Assembly (NCBI RefSeq): GCF_001642325.1 | Contig: NZ_LSFI01000012.1 | Location: 1 to 45,223, forward strand | DNA length: 45,223 bases | Reading direction: 5' to 3' | DNA from: Thermodesulfatator autotrophicus | GTDB lineage: Bacteria; Desulfobacterota; Thermodesulfobacteria; Thermodesulfobacteriales; Thermodesulfatatoraceae | Shown here: in pieces, positions 19,723-28,920 of the stretch | Layout: every line of letters starts with the position of its first letter | How positions within the stretch are numbered: position 1 is the first letter of the stretch | The notes under the pieces: generated by a model | Seen by the model: the letters and a program-made list of their open reading frames with translations, nothing else | Told to the model about the DNA's origin: nothing | The model's database searches: none | Made by a program: the position numbers and the translations under genes

Positions 19723-20760
19723 ATGGAACAAAATATTTTTCAGATAATCTGGTTTATTTTGTGGGGAGTTCTCTGGGCTGTTTATTTTATGCTTGATGGT
19801 TTTGATTTCGGCATAGGTATGCTTCTCCCTTTTGCCGCCAAAAATGACACAGAAAGGCGCATTATGTACAATTCGGTAGGGCCGGTCTGGGATGGTAACG
19901 AAGTCTGGCTTATTACCGCTGGAGGCGCCACCTTTGCCGCTTTTCCCACTACTTACGCCGTTATGTTCAGTGCTCTTTATACCCCTCTTTTGTTGATTCT
20001 TTTTGCCTTAATTTTCAGAGGGGTAGCTTTTGAATTTAGAGGAAAAGAAGAAAGCCCTCTCTGGCGGACAGTTTGGGACGTTTGCCTGGTGCTTGGCAGT
20101 TTTTTGCCCTCCCTTCTATTTGGGGTAGCCTTTGCCAACTTCTTTAAAGGTCTTCCCATTGATGCCAATGGTATTATGCATGGCAATACCCTTACCCTTT
20201 TAAATCCATACGGACTGCTAGGCGGCCTTCTTTTTGTAGTAATGTTTATCGTACACGGAGCCCTCTGGTTAGCCGTTAAAAGTAACGGAGATTTACAAAA
20301 AAGAGCTAAGAAAATTGCTGAACGCTTCTGGGTGCTAGAAATGGTGCTGGTCCTGGTCTTTTTAATAGCAACAGGTTTAGTAACAGATATCTGGGCAAAT
20401 TACTTTAAGTATAAGTGGTTACTGGTAATACCTGCAGCGGCTTTAGTGGCCTATTTTGCTATACCAGCCTTTCTTTCTCGGGCTGCTTACTGGTATGCCT
20501 GGTTTGCTTCTTCAGCGGCTATAGTTTTTACAGTAGCCTTCGGCATAGCTGGCCTTTTTCCGCGCCTTATCCCTTCAAGCCTTAATCCTGAATGGAGCTT
20601 GACTATTTATAACTCTTCCTCAAGCCCACTCACCCTCAAGGTTATGACGGTAGTAGCTCTTGTCTTTGTACCCCTGGTAATTGCCTATCAAATCTGGACT
20701 TACAAGCTCTTCAGCGAAAAGATTAAACCTGACTTTCTTAAAACCGAAGAAGCCTATTAA
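19723..20760 (+). CDS. cydB: Cytochrome bd ubiquinol oxidase subunit II
   Basis: Subunit II is the structural partner of CydA. The 345 residues form about eight membrane helices. The signature near the start, FMLDGFDFGIGMLLPF, and GPVWDGNEVWLITAGGATFAA are both typical. AAAGGAGGG lies upstream of the ATG, 18 bases after cydA. No cydX-like small gene follows; the stop is almost directly followed by a strong hairpin. Confidence 0.97.
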   Translation: MEQNIFQIIWFILWGVLWAVYFMLDGFDFGIGMLLPFAAKNDTERRIMYNSVGPVWDGNEVWLITAGGATFAAFPTTYAVMFSALYTPLLLILFALIFRGVAFEFRGKEESPLWRTVWDVCLVLGSFLPSLLFGVAFANFFKGLPIDANGIMHGNTLTLLNPYGLLGGLLFVVMFIVHGALWLAVKSNGDLQKRAKKIAERFWVLEMVLVLVFLIATGLVTDIWANYFKYKWLLVIPAAALVAYFAIPAFLSRAAYWYAWFASSAAIVFTVAFGIAGLFPRLIPSSLNPEWSLTIYNSSSSPLTLKVMTVVALVFVPLVIAYQIWTYKLFSEKIKPDFLKTEEAY

Positions 20761-20767
20761 AACTAAG

Positions 20768-20794
20768 CTCCGAGGAGGCTCTGCCTCCTCGGAG
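20768..20794. terminator. Strong hairpin between convergent cydB and pncB
   Basis: A perfect 12-bp stem CTCCGAGGAGGC / GCCTCCTCGGAG with a three-base loop lies eight bases after the cydB stop. On the + strand it is followed by GAAAATTA, without a real T-run; on the minus strand by CTTAGTTTTAA. It probably ends transcripts from both sides. Confidence 0.75.
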
Positions 20795-20807
20795 GAAAAT
20801 TACCCGG

Positions 20808-22163
20808 TTAAATCAGTTCTTTGCGCCGTATTTCCTGTTCTACCGCCTTTTGCAGGCGAGCCAGTTGAGAAGACATTTCTACCGGATAAAACCCTGCTTC
20901 TGAAGGCTTAACAGCCTTAAGCTTATCAGGTAAACACTCAAGAGCTTCCTGAATATAATTTCTTATTTCTTCAAGTGCCGGCTCTGGTTTCAGCCTTTTG
21001 CCTTTTTCCATCACTTTTTCTAACAGAGGCCTGGCCCCAAAGGCTTCCTCCCGCAAAGCTACCAGATCTTGCTGAAAAAGGCCTTCTTTTTTGAAGCGAA
21101 ATACCTGTTTTTCTCCAGGTAAAGTCTTTTTCCCTGAAGAAAGCTTTACTACTGGACGACCGTCGTAACAAGCCAGCTTATAAGCAGCATCAAGGTAGGG
21201 TGCATCTGCCGAGACTCCCACTTTAGTCCCCACTCCAAAGGCATCTATAGGTGCACCCTCTTTGAGGAGCCTTTCTATCTCGTATTCATCCAGGCCGCCG
21301 CTTACAAAGATTTTCACGTAGGGAAGCCCTGCCTCATCTAAAAGACGCCTGACCTCTTTAGCCAGGTAGCCTATATCTCCGCTATCAAGCCGAACCCCTT
21401 TAAGGCGTTTTCCCTGGGCCTCAAGCTTTTTGGCCAGGGCTATGGCCTTTTTAGTGGCGGTTAGGGTATCGTAGGTATCCAGCAAAAGGACCGTGTTTTC
21501 TGGAAAAACCTCGGCAAAGGTACTAAAGGCTTCTGCTTCAGAAGAAAAACTTTCAATAAAAGAATGAGCCATAGTCCCGGTCACTGGTATTCGGTAAAGC
21601 TTCCCGGCAAGGGTATTGCTGGTAGCGGAAAAGCCCACCAGAAAAGAATTTCTGGCTACCTTTAAGGCGGCTTCAATTCCGTGAGTGCGTCTGGCTGAAA
21701 AATCAACCACCGTACAACCGTTAGCGGCCAGCACACTCCTTACAGCCTTGCTGGCTATAAGCGAGTTAAAACACAAAGAATTTATTACAAAGGTTTCAAT
21801 AAGCTGGGCCTGAGGCAAAGGAGCAGTTATTTCTAATACTGGTTCCTCAGTAAAAAAAATAGTGCCTTCTGGCATTGCCCAGACGTCACCTGTAAACCGC
21901 AAATCTTTTAAAAAATCCAGAAAAACTGGTTTAAAGAGCCCTAAACTTTCAAGATAAGCCAGGTCATCCTCTGAGAAAGAAAAGGCTTCCAGAGCAGAAA
22001 GGACTTCTTCGAGTCCGGAAAAAATAAAAAATCGCCAGTTTTTGGGATAGCTTCTAACAAAAAAAGAAAAAGTTGCCGGCGCAAACATTTCTCGCTCAAA
22101 ATAAACCGCCGCCATGGTAAGCTCGTAAAGGTCAGTGAAAAGGGCAGGAATTTTATTATTCAT
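20808..22163 (-). CDS. pncB: Nicotinate phosphoribosyltransferase
   Basis: PncB makes nicotinate mononucleotide from nicotinate and PRPP in NAD salvage. The 451-residue protein opens with ALFTDLYELTMAAVYF and has the family signature VDFSARRTHG (about 155-165), GTMAHSFI and a phosphate-binding region around GVRLDSGDIGYLAKEVR, then FGVGTKVGVS. Its start overlaps the end of the nicotinamidase-like gene (ATGA), making a two-gene salvage operon. Confidence 0.95.
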   Translation of the reverse strand: MNNKIPALFTDLYELTMAAVYFEREMFAPATFSFFVRSYPKNWRFFIFSGLEEVLSALEAFSFSEDDLAYLESLGLFKPVFLDFLKDLRFTGDVWAMPEGTIFFTEEPVLEITAPLPQAQLIETFVINSLCFNSLIASKAVRSVLAANGCTVVDFSARRTHGIEAALKVARNSFLVGFSATSNTLAGKLYRIPVTGTMAHSFIESFSSEAEAFSTFAEVFPENTVLLLDTYDTLTATKKAIALAKKLEAQGKRLKGVRLDSGDIGYLAKEVRRLLDEAGLPYVKIFVSGGLDEYEIERLLKEGAPIDAFGVGTKVGVSADAPYLDAAYKLACYDGRPVVKLSSGKKTLPGEKQVFRFKKEGLFQQDLVALREEAFGARPLLEKVMEKGKRLKPEPALEEIRNYIQEALECLPDKLKAVKPSEAGFYPVEMSSQLARLQKAVEQEIRRKELI

Positions 22164-22675
22164 AGGATTTTAGCTTTGTAAATTCGTTCCATTCGTTTGA
22201 GGGCAAAGGCGTGCATTTCTTTATCAAAATCACCTACACAGTCTTTAAAAACAACAACTTCAAAATCACGGAAAAAGGCGTCCGCTGCCGTATCCATCAC
22301 ACAAATGCTGGTGCAAACACCAGTTAGACAAACTGTTTTTACCCCAGCCTGACGAAGTAACTCCTCAAGAGGGGTTTTGAAAAAGCCACTAAACCGTGTT
22401 TTAGGGATTATTTTATCTCCTGGCTCTGGTTTAAGCTCAGGAATTATTTCTGCTCCCCAGGAACCAGCTACGGCATGAGACGGAAAGGCCAAAAATTCCG
22501 GGTCATCTGGAGCGTGCTGGTCACAAAGATAAAAAATAGGGCTTCTGGCCAAACGAAATTCTTCAAGCTTTACTTGAATCGGCTTTATGATACTTCTTAC
22601 CTCTTCACCGCAAAATAAAGCTCCTTTCGGGTCCAAAAAGTCATTTATCATGTCTATTACGAGTAAGGCCTTCAT
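22160..22675 (-). CDS. pncA: Nicotinamidase-like cysteine hydrolase (isochorismatase fold)
   Basis: This protein probably deaminates nicotinamide to nicotinate, feeding PncB. The 171-residue protein shows the catalytic triad Asp8 (VIDMINDF), Lys92 (PKTRFSGF) and Cys125 (TSICVMDTA). Likely metal ligands are Asp52 and His54 in CDQH, with His67 in PSHA. Family members can also act on other amides, but the overlap with pncB makes nicotinamide the likeliest substrate. Confidence 0.9.
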   Translation of the reverse strand: MKALLVIDMINDFLDPKGALFCGEEVRSIIKPIQVKLEEFRLARSPIFYLCDQHAPDDPEFLAFPSHAVAGSWGAEIIPELKPEPGDKIIPKTRFSGFFKTPLEELLRQAGVKTVCLTGVCTSICVMDTAADAFFRDFEVVVFKDCVGDFDKEMHAFALKRMERIYKAKIL

Positions 22676-23082
22676 TTGTCTAGTTAATTAGTCAAAAAAG
22701 TTTTTTCTGACAACCTCTTTTTAGGAAGACTTTTCAAAAATTTTTGCTATTCTTAGCCACCCTATCTGTCCCTGAACTTTTCATAACCTCCTCTCATCGT
22801 AATATTAATGGGAGCACAAAACATATGACAACCCTAGGGCTGTTATTGCAAGCCCTCCCCACTAAGTCATTACAAGCCACGAAGTGGCGAAGCAATCCAA
22901 GAGATTGCCACAGCGACTGTTTCCCTCGCGATGACATTTTGCAATATAAAAATTACTCTCATTAATAACGAGGATTTAATAACGAGGATTTTTTAGGAAT
23001 TTTATGAAGGGATATTTTATTCTCAGTTTAAAAACTAAACTTTTCCATTTTTGGGCCGATAAAGAGATGGAAAGAGGGGAAA
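22676..23082. other. 407-base intergenic gap with one REP element
   Basis: The gap separates divergent pncA and the HDOD gene. It holds the composite palindrome at 22866-22935 and little else. The direct repeat AATAACGAGGATTT near 22964-22990 is a short duplication. I see no gene in it. Confidence 0.6.
22866..22935 (+). repeat. Composite REP-like element, copy B
   Basis: The first half is GTCATTACAAG, then GCCAC-GAA-GTGGC, then GAAGCAATC; the second half is GAGATTGCCACAGCGACTG and ends CTCGCGATGAC. The two ends are near inverted repeats (GTCATTNCNAG / CTCGCGATGAC), so the whole unit can fold as one long imperfect palindrome, as REPINs do. Confidence 0.8.
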
Positions 23083-24237
23083 ATGCCTTATCCATACTTT
23101 GTAATTAGCATAATAATATCCTTTTTTTTAATAGGGGTAATTATATGGAAGAGGAGTAAGGCCTCTCAGGAGAATATTTATATCTCTTCCAGGCAAAAAC
23201 AAAATAAAAAACATTTTAAAAATTTAAACAATTTACCTAATGAAGTAAAAGCCAATAAGATCTATTACCAAAGGCTTTTAAAAAAGAAAGAAGCTTTAAA
23301 GACATATAGTTTAAAAGAATACGCCATAACAACTTCTCGAACCCTCAATGACAACCAAAAGGAATTTTTATACACTGAACTAAAAAAATTTCCTTTGCCT
23401 TCTGGGGCTGCCTGGCAGCTTTCAGAAATGCTGCGAGACCCTATGGTAGATTCTAAAGAGGTAGCCGCCCTTGCCTCAACAGACCCTGTTATTTCAGGAA
23501 GGCTTTTGGCACTGGTAAATTCAGCTTATTTTCGCCCTTCTTCAGGTAAAGAAATTACTTCTATACACCACGCTATACTTTATCTGGGATTTAATCAGGT
23601 AAGGAATTTGCTTTTCCAGCTAATGCTTGAGCAAACAGTAAATAAACACTCTCCATTATCTAAAGAAGAAGTAAATAAAATCTGGTTGCACTCTGCCACA
23701 GTTTCGGTAGCCGCCGGGGAAATTGCTAAAAAATTCCAGGATCCTCCGGGCTTGGCTCTTACCGCAGGACTCATGCATGACGTTGGTAAATTTTTCTTAC
23801 CTTATTTTAAGCAGGAAGAAACAGGAGGATTACTTTTACACGAAGATACTGAAGAACTACCTCCTGTTATCGCTGAAGAAAATGCTACTGGTTTTAATCA
23901 TCAAGTTATTGGAGAGGTGCTTTGCTATATCTGGAGGCTGCCCAAAGAAATAGCCACCACTGTAGCTTTTCATCATTTTGGTGATTATTCACACTTTAAA
24001 AAACTTCCTAAGCGCACTCAAAAAGTTATTATTACTGTAGCCTTAGCTGACTACATTTGCCATCTTTTGGGATATGCTGATGAAGAAAAATATCTTTATC
24101 TCATTTCTGAAGAAGCTTTAAAGACCTGCGGCTTCCCTTCTCATCCGGAATTTTTGATAACTCCATCTCTGGAAAAAGAAATAGAAAAGATGATAAATCT
24201 TTTAAAAGGTTACTCTTCTAAGGGGCTTAAACTTTAA
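23083..24237 (+). CDS. Membrane-anchored HDOD domain protein
   Basis: HDOD proteins are signalling proteins related to HD phosphohydrolases, often in chemotaxis, cell-cycle or type IV pilus pathways. This 384-residue protein has one N-terminal membrane helix (about 5-22), a basic linker, then the HDOD domain from about residue 103 (FPLPSGAAWQLSEMLRDP, LASTDPVISGRLLALVNSAYF, AILYLGFNQVRNLL). LMHDVGKFFLPYF keeps the HD pair, and AFHHFGDY follows. GAGGGG precedes the ATG. No partner gene is adjacent; the hybrid kinase downstream may be functionally linked, but a 404-base gap lies between them. Confidence 0.88.
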   Translation: MPYPYFVISIIISFFLIGVIIWKRSKASQENIYISSRQKQNKKHFKNLNNLPNEVKANKIYYQRLLKKKEALKTYSLKEYAITTSRTLNDNQKEFLYTELKKFPLPSGAAWQLSEMLRDPMVDSKEVAALASTDPVISGRLLALVNSAYFRPSSGKEITSIHHAILYLGFNQVRNLLFQLMLEQTVNKHSPLSKEEVNKIWLHSATVSVAAGEIAKKFQDPPGLALTAGLMHDVGKFFLPYFKQEETGGLLLHEDTEELPPVIAEENATGFNHQVIGEVLCYIWRLPKEIATTVAFHHFGDYSHFKKLPKRTQKVIITVALADYICHLLGYADEEKYLYLISEEALKTCGFPSHPEFLITPSLEKEIEKMINLLKGYSSKGLKL

Positions 24238-24641
24238 TAATACATACAAAATATATACAGAAACTATAGAAATCATCTTATTTATATAAGAAAAAACATA
24301 GTTTTTTAATGCTTCGCCGTAAAAAATATTTACCAAAATAGTAAAACAATATTATTATGAGTAAAAATGAATCAAATTATGAATAAAATTGAATCAAAAA
24401 GTTATACACATGCTTATTTATCAATGGAAGCATTTTTATACTACGGGGTATCACCGCAAGGCGGCGTAGTCGCTGTGGTGATCTTAAATTTCTTGGGGAT
24501 CACTCGGGGAAGAGATTGCTTCGCCACTTCGTGGCTCGCAAAACCACAATATGACGAGGTGGGGAACGTAGCTCGCAATGGCGGGTAAAAACCGGGGCCA
24601 ATGGCAAAGAAAGAATATGGGCTTATATAAATTTTGCTTCT
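24238..24641. other. 404-base intergenic gap with one REP element
   Basis: The first 200 bases are A/T-rich and featureless. The second half carries the composite repeat (copy C) and a trailing fragment GTAGCTCGCAATGGCGGG. I see no gene or convincing promoter in it. Confidence 0.55.
24449..24585 (-). repeat. Composite REP-like element, copy C (reverse orientation)
   Basis: TATCACCGCAAGGCGGCG followed by TAGTCGCTGTGGTGATCTT is the second-half hairpin. A 27-base spacer follows, then GAGATTGCTTCGCCACTTC and GTGGCTCGCAA as the first half in reverse. A tail with GAGGTGGGGAACGTAGCTCGC resembles the tandem unit at 29074. Confidence 0.78.
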
Positions 24642-27155
24642 ATGAAGCTAAAGAGTTTTAATCCTGAATTTTTTGAGCTTTTGCCAGACGGGGTAATGAT
24701 TCTTGACGTTAAGGGGAATATTCTTTACGCCAACAAAGCCCTGGCTGAAGTTGTTAAAAAACCTCGTTTTAAGATAATAGGCAGGCCTTGTTACGAAGTT
24801 ATTCACGGAGAAAATTGCCCTCCAGATTTTTGCCTGAGGAGTAAAGCTTATAAAGAGCAAAAGGCTTGCTGCCAAAGCATGGTTGAGCCTCATCTTGGTA
24901 CCAGGCTCTGGTGCTATGTAACCCCTATAAAAGAAGACGACAAGCTGGTAGGCTGGCTCCACATTGTTAGAAAACTTGAGGTGGAAGACTTCTGGCTTCA
25001 TTTTGTCAAAAAAACAGGAGAGATTTTCCCAGGCCTTTTTTACATTGTGGACCAACACTTTCGCATTGTTTTTGCCAATGAAAAATTTAAAGCCTTAAGC
25101 AATAAAGAGGTTATTGGAGATAAGTGCTATAAATTGCTTTTTGGGAAAGAAACTCCCTGTGACTTTTGTGTGCATGAAGACTGTTTTAAAGAAAAAAGAC
25201 ACTTTGCCCGGGAAATAAAGCTACAAGCTGATAACCGATGGTACCTAATGCTTTCTGCCCTGGTAACCACTGCTAAGTTTAATCCATACAGAATAATCTA
25301 TCTATTAGACATTGATGCCCAGAAAAAGGCCGAGGAGAGATTTAAGCGTCTTTTTGAAGATATTCCCGTAGCCGTTGCCATAAGCGATCCAGAAGGCCGT
25401 ATTCACATGGTTAATCAAGCCTTTAGAAAGCTTTACCAGATACCAGAAAATTTTGATGTAACCCACCTTAAAGCTCAAGACTTTTATGTGAGAAAAGAAG
25501 ACAGAGAAAAGTTTCTGGCCCTTTTAAAAGAAAAAGGTGAAGTCAAACAATATGAAGTTGAACAAAAAAGCCTTACAGGAAACCCATTCTTCGTAGAAAT
25601 AACCTCAAAACTGGTAGAAGAAGACGGCAAAACTTATATATGGAATATTCTTTACGATATTACTCCATTAAAGAAGATACAGGAGGCTCTTCTAGAAAGC
25701 GAGTTTCTTTTTCGTTCCCTGTCCGAAGAGTCCCCTCTCGGAGTTGTTTTAATGGATGAGGAGGGGAAGATTACCTACTTTAACCCAAAGGCAGAAAAGA
25801 TTTTTGGCTATAAAAAAGAAGAGATAATAGGGCGAGACCTCCATTTGACTCTTGTCCCTGAAAAGTACCACCTAAAATACAAGTCAAGCTTTAAAGAAGT
25901 TATCAAAACCGGAAAAAGTAAGCTGGCCGGAAAAAGAGTTGAACTTGAAGCCAGAAGAAAAGACGGCTCAGTCTTCCCGGTGGAAATATTTTTTAATGTG
26001 CTTAATCTTCCCAACCACAGGCTTTTTCTCGGCCTGGTGCAGGACATATCCGAGCGCAAAAAACTTGAAGAGGAACGCATTAACCTTGAAAAACACAGAG
26101 CACTGGAATTAATGGCTGGAGGAGTTGCCCACGACTTTAATAATCTCCTGGCCTCTCTAATGCTAAACCTTGACCTTGCGAGACAGTTTTCCAGGGATGA
26201 AAAAGTAATAGAAATACTTACACGCAGCCAGGAAGCTATAAAAGAAGCCCAGAGACTTTCACAGAGGTTACTCCTTTTCGCCAGGGGAGATATACCCCAA
26301 CCAGAAGATGTTTCTTTAAAAGAGTTTCTGAAAGATATAATAACATTTCTTCTACGGGGGTCTTCTATAAGGCTCCATCTAGAAATACCTGATGATCTTC
26401 CTCCAGTAAAAATGGACCCTGCTCATCTTTCCCAGATAATACAGAACCTGGTAGTGAACGCCAAAGAAGCCATGCCTGAAGGAGGGACTATTTTTATTCA
26501 GGCCGAAAGCCTTGATGATAAAGTTGTTCTTATTATCAGGGATACCGGGCCTGGTATCCCTGAAGAATCTTTGCCTTACATATTTGAACCAGGTTTTACT
26601 ACCAAAGAGACTGGTACCGGCCTTGGCCTGGCTACTGTTAAAGTCCTGGTAGAAAGGGCTGGAGGAGAAATAGAAGTTAATTCTATACCAGGCCAGGGAA
26701 CAACTTTTAAGCTTGTTCTTCCCAAAGGCAAGGCCCGTTCCAAAAAAGAAGACATTAAAAAAGAAACCTTTTTCCCATCTGCTTCAAAAGCTAAAATCCT
26801 GGTAATGGATGATGAGGAATACCTTAGAGATCTTCTTAAAGAAGCCTTAAGTATAAACGGTTTTTCGGTAGAAACTGCCAAAGATGGTCCTGAAGCCCTG
26901 GAAAAGTATAGAAATGCCTTATCTAAAGGTAGCCCCTTTAACCTGGTTATCCTTGACCTTACCGTCCCAGGAGGTAAAGGCGGTTTATGGGCCATAGAAA
27001 AACTTAAAGAAATAGACCCTAATGTTAAGGCCATTTTATCAACAGGTTATAACAAAGATATTGACCAGGTTCTGGAAAAATATCCCTTTACAGATGTACT
27101 GACCAAGCCTTACGACCTTGAAAAACTCTACTCCACTATTGCCAAATACATCTAA
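24642..27155 (+). CDS. Cytoplasmic hybrid histidine kinase: four PAS, HisKA, HATPase, receiver
   Basis: This is an 837-residue sensor kinase without membrane segments. PAS1 (about 8-108) and PAS2 (about 125-228) carry Cys clusters (C50, C59, C64, C76, C77; C162, C173, C176, C181). PAS3 is at about 235-350 and PAS4 at about 355-475. The H-box is GGVAHDFNNLL with phospho-acceptor His497. The ATP lid region has NLVVNAKEAMPEGG, DTGPGIP and TGTGLGLATV. A receiver domain (about 722-837) has phospho-acceptor Asp772 in LVILDLTVPGG. No partner regulator is adjacent. There is no ribosome site before the ATG. The Cys pairs suggest redox or metal sensing (inference). Confidence 0.92.
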   Translation: MKLKSFNPEFFELLPDGVMILDVKGNILYANKALAEVVKKPRFKIIGRPCYEVIHGENCPPDFCLRSKAYKEQKACCQSMVEPHLGTRLWCYVTPIKEDDKLVGWLHIVRKLEVEDFWLHFVKKTGEIFPGLFYIVDQHFRIVFANEKFKALSNKEVIGDKCYKLLFGKETPCDFCVHEDCFKEKRHFAREIKLQADNRWYLMLSALVTTAKFNPYRIIYLLDIDAQKKAEERFKRLFEDIPVAVAISDPEGRIHMVNQAFRKLYQIPENFDVTHLKAQDFYVRKEDREKFLALLKEKGEVKQYEVEQKSLTGNPFFVEITSKLVEEDGKTYIWNILYDITPLKKIQEALLESEFLFRSLSEESPLGVVLMDEEGKITYFNPKAEKIFGYKKEEIIGRDLHLTLVPEKYHLKYKSSFKEVIKTGKSKLAGKRVELEARRKDGSVFPVEIFFNVLNLPNHRLFLGLVQDISERKKLEEERINLEKHRALELMAGGVAHDFNNLLASLMLNLDLARQFSRDEKVIEILTRSQEAIKEAQRLSQRLLLFARGDIPQPEDVSLKEFLKDIITFLLRGSSIRLHLEIPDDLPPVKMDPAHLSQIIQNLVVNAKEAMPEGGTIFIQAESLDDKVVLIIRDTGPGIPEESLPYIFEPGFTTKETGTGLGLATVKVLVERAGGEIEVNSIPGQGTTFKLVLPKGKARSKKEDIKKETFFPSASKAKILVMDDEEYLRDLLKEALSINGFSVETAKDGPEALEKYRNALSKGSPFNLVILDLTVPGGKGGLWAIEKLKEIDPNVKAILSTGYNKDIDQVLEKYPFTDVLTKPYDLEKLYSTIAKYI

Positions 27156-27375
27156 TCTGTCTAATCATTTCAGGACTTTTTTACGGGGACATCATCCGGA
27201 GTTTGACAGTTAATAGGCACACAAAATAGCCCTATTCTTTTATACACAAACATTACAGAAGATTACTAAAATCCTGGCGTGAGTACTAGAGAACTTCTTG
27301 AAAGAGAACAATCTGCTATAAAACTTTAAAATAAGTAATTTGAAAATGATTGAAAACTATACCTAAAAATAAGAT

Positions 27376-28920
27376 CTAATATACTACTTCTTCCCACTCA
27401 AAGCCCACAATGTTTCTCTCCTTCTTGCTAAACTCAACTCCTATAAGATAAATCTCCTTACACTTGCTATGGTACTTCTCAAAATACCTCCTTTCCTTTA
27501 ACTGCTTAAGAGCTTTTCCTTCTTCCTCAAGCTCTACAACCTTGAACTCAAAAAAATAACACCTTCCTTCAAACATAACTGCCATGTCAAGCCGCCCATG
27601 ACTTGTGGCATCCTCCGCCTTTACCTCAACCCCTAATGCTGCAAAATATGCATAAAACACACTGGCATAAAATCCTTCGTATTGATAAAGTTCTGTTTTA
27701 CGATACCAGTCATGCGGAATAGATGCAAAAAATGATTTAAATGCATCTCTTACTCTGTCAAAATCTTTCCTCTCAAGCGCTAAATAAACCTGATCTAAGT
27801 TCTTTTCTTTTTCTATAAGGTCAACAAAAGTGTTTAGAAGATAATTATTAAAACTTAATTTCACTTCAAAGTTAGGCCAGCTTAGCTGATACTTTAAAAG
27901 GGCTCTTTTCTTTTTTACATTTTTTATGGTGAGATAGCCTGTTTGAAAAAGCAGGGCTTCAGGATAGATTCTATCAACATCAAAGCTTTCTATAACTTCG
28001 TCTCCAAGTTCTAAGTTTTCAAGGGTAGGCACCAGAAGACGCCTCTCAATAATCAGCTTTATAAGAAAAGTGGGAGTGCCTGTTTCAAACCAGTAAGGCC
28101 GAAAAATTTTTTCACGAAGAAAAAGGAGGATATCAAAGGGGTTATAGACAGGCTCACCAAGCCAGGAGTAACCATTATACCAGTAGCGAACCTCTTCAAG
28201 GTCAACTCCCTCAAGACGATCTGCAAATACCCTCTCAAACTCTCCCTGAGTATATCCACAAATAGTTGCAAAAGAGGGAGAAATAGTTATGTCCTCAAGA
28301 TTGTTAAGCCCGGAAAAAAGAGAGACTTTGCTGAATTTGGTAACCCCTGTAATAAACACAAACTTGAGATATGGGTCAGCATCTTTTAATACAGAGTAAA
28401 AATTTTTTAGCTCTTCCCGAATTTCAATGGCTGTCTCTTTGTTTTCAATATTATCAAGAATGGGTTTGTCATATTCATCTATGAGGACTACCACTTTCTG
28501 GTTATACTTCTGGGATAAGGTTTCTATAAGTTCTTTAAAACGACCTTTCAAAGAGGGATATGTCAGAAAGATTTGATAAAACTTTTCATGATCTTTAAGG
28601 ATTTCTTCAATAGTTATTCTAAGTTCTTTCAAGTTTTTATGCACGCCGCTACCGAAGCTTATGTAGATAACGGGGTATCTGGTGGACCAGTCCCAGTGAT
28701 TTTCAAGATAGAGGCCGTGGAATAATTCTTTTTTGGCTAAGAAGGCCTGGCGGAGGGTATCAAGGAAGAGGGATTTACCAAAGCGCCTTGGACGGGACAG
28801 GAAGAAGTATTTGCCTTCGTCAACCAGTTTTTTGACAAAATGTGTTTTATCAACATAGTAATAATTTTCTGTGCGTATAACTTCAAAGCTCTGAATACCA
28901 ACAGGAAGCTTTTTTTTCAT
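27376..28920 (-). CDS. AAA-ATPase-like / PD-(D/E)XK nuclease family protein
   Basis: This belongs to the widespread family with an AAA-ATPase-like N-terminal domain and a C-terminal PD-(D/E)XK nuclease-like domain; its role is unknown, and copies often vary in number between strains. Visible motifs are VGIQSFEVIR and YYVDKTHF at the start, the P-loop-like SRPRRFGKSLFLDTL, and VVVLIDEYDKPI (Walker B). The C-terminal domain has GRLDMAVMFEGRCYFFEFKV, giving the D and ExK. ATG 28920 gives 514 residues; a GTG at 28938 is also in frame. TATAAT lies only about nine bases before this ATG. It stands alone, with a repeat cluster upstream. Confidence 0.9.
   Translation of the reverse strand: MKKKLPVGIQSFEVIRTENYYYVDKTHFVKKLVDEGKYFFLSRPRRFGKSLFLDTLRQAFLAKKELFHGLYLENHWDWSTRYPVIYISFGSGVHKNLKELRITIEEILKDHEKFYQIFLTYPSLKGRFKELIETLSQKYNQKVVVLIDEYDKPILDNIENKETAIEIREELKNFYSVLKDADPYLKFVFITGVTKFSKVSLFSGLNNLEDITISPSFATICGYTQGEFERVFADRLEGVDLEEVRYWYNGYSWLGEPVYNPFDILLFLREKIFRPYWFETGTPTFLIKLIIERRLLVPTLENLELGDEVIESFDVDRIYPEALLFQTGYLTIKNVKKKRALLKYQLSWPNFEVKLSFNNYLLNTFVDLIEKEKNLDQVYLALERKDFDRVRDAFKSFFASIPHDWYRKTELYQYEGFYASVFYAYFAALGVEVKAEDATSHGRLDMAVMFEGRCYFFEFKVVELEEEGKALKQLKERRYFEKYHSKCKEIYLIGVEFSKKERNIVGFEWEEVVY

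Noticed and set aside
27279-27328. Small coding remnant (STRELLEREQSAIKL) between the kinase and AAA genes
   Set aside because: It is bounded by a stop codon upstream, has no start or ribosome site, and is too short to support as gene or pseudogene.
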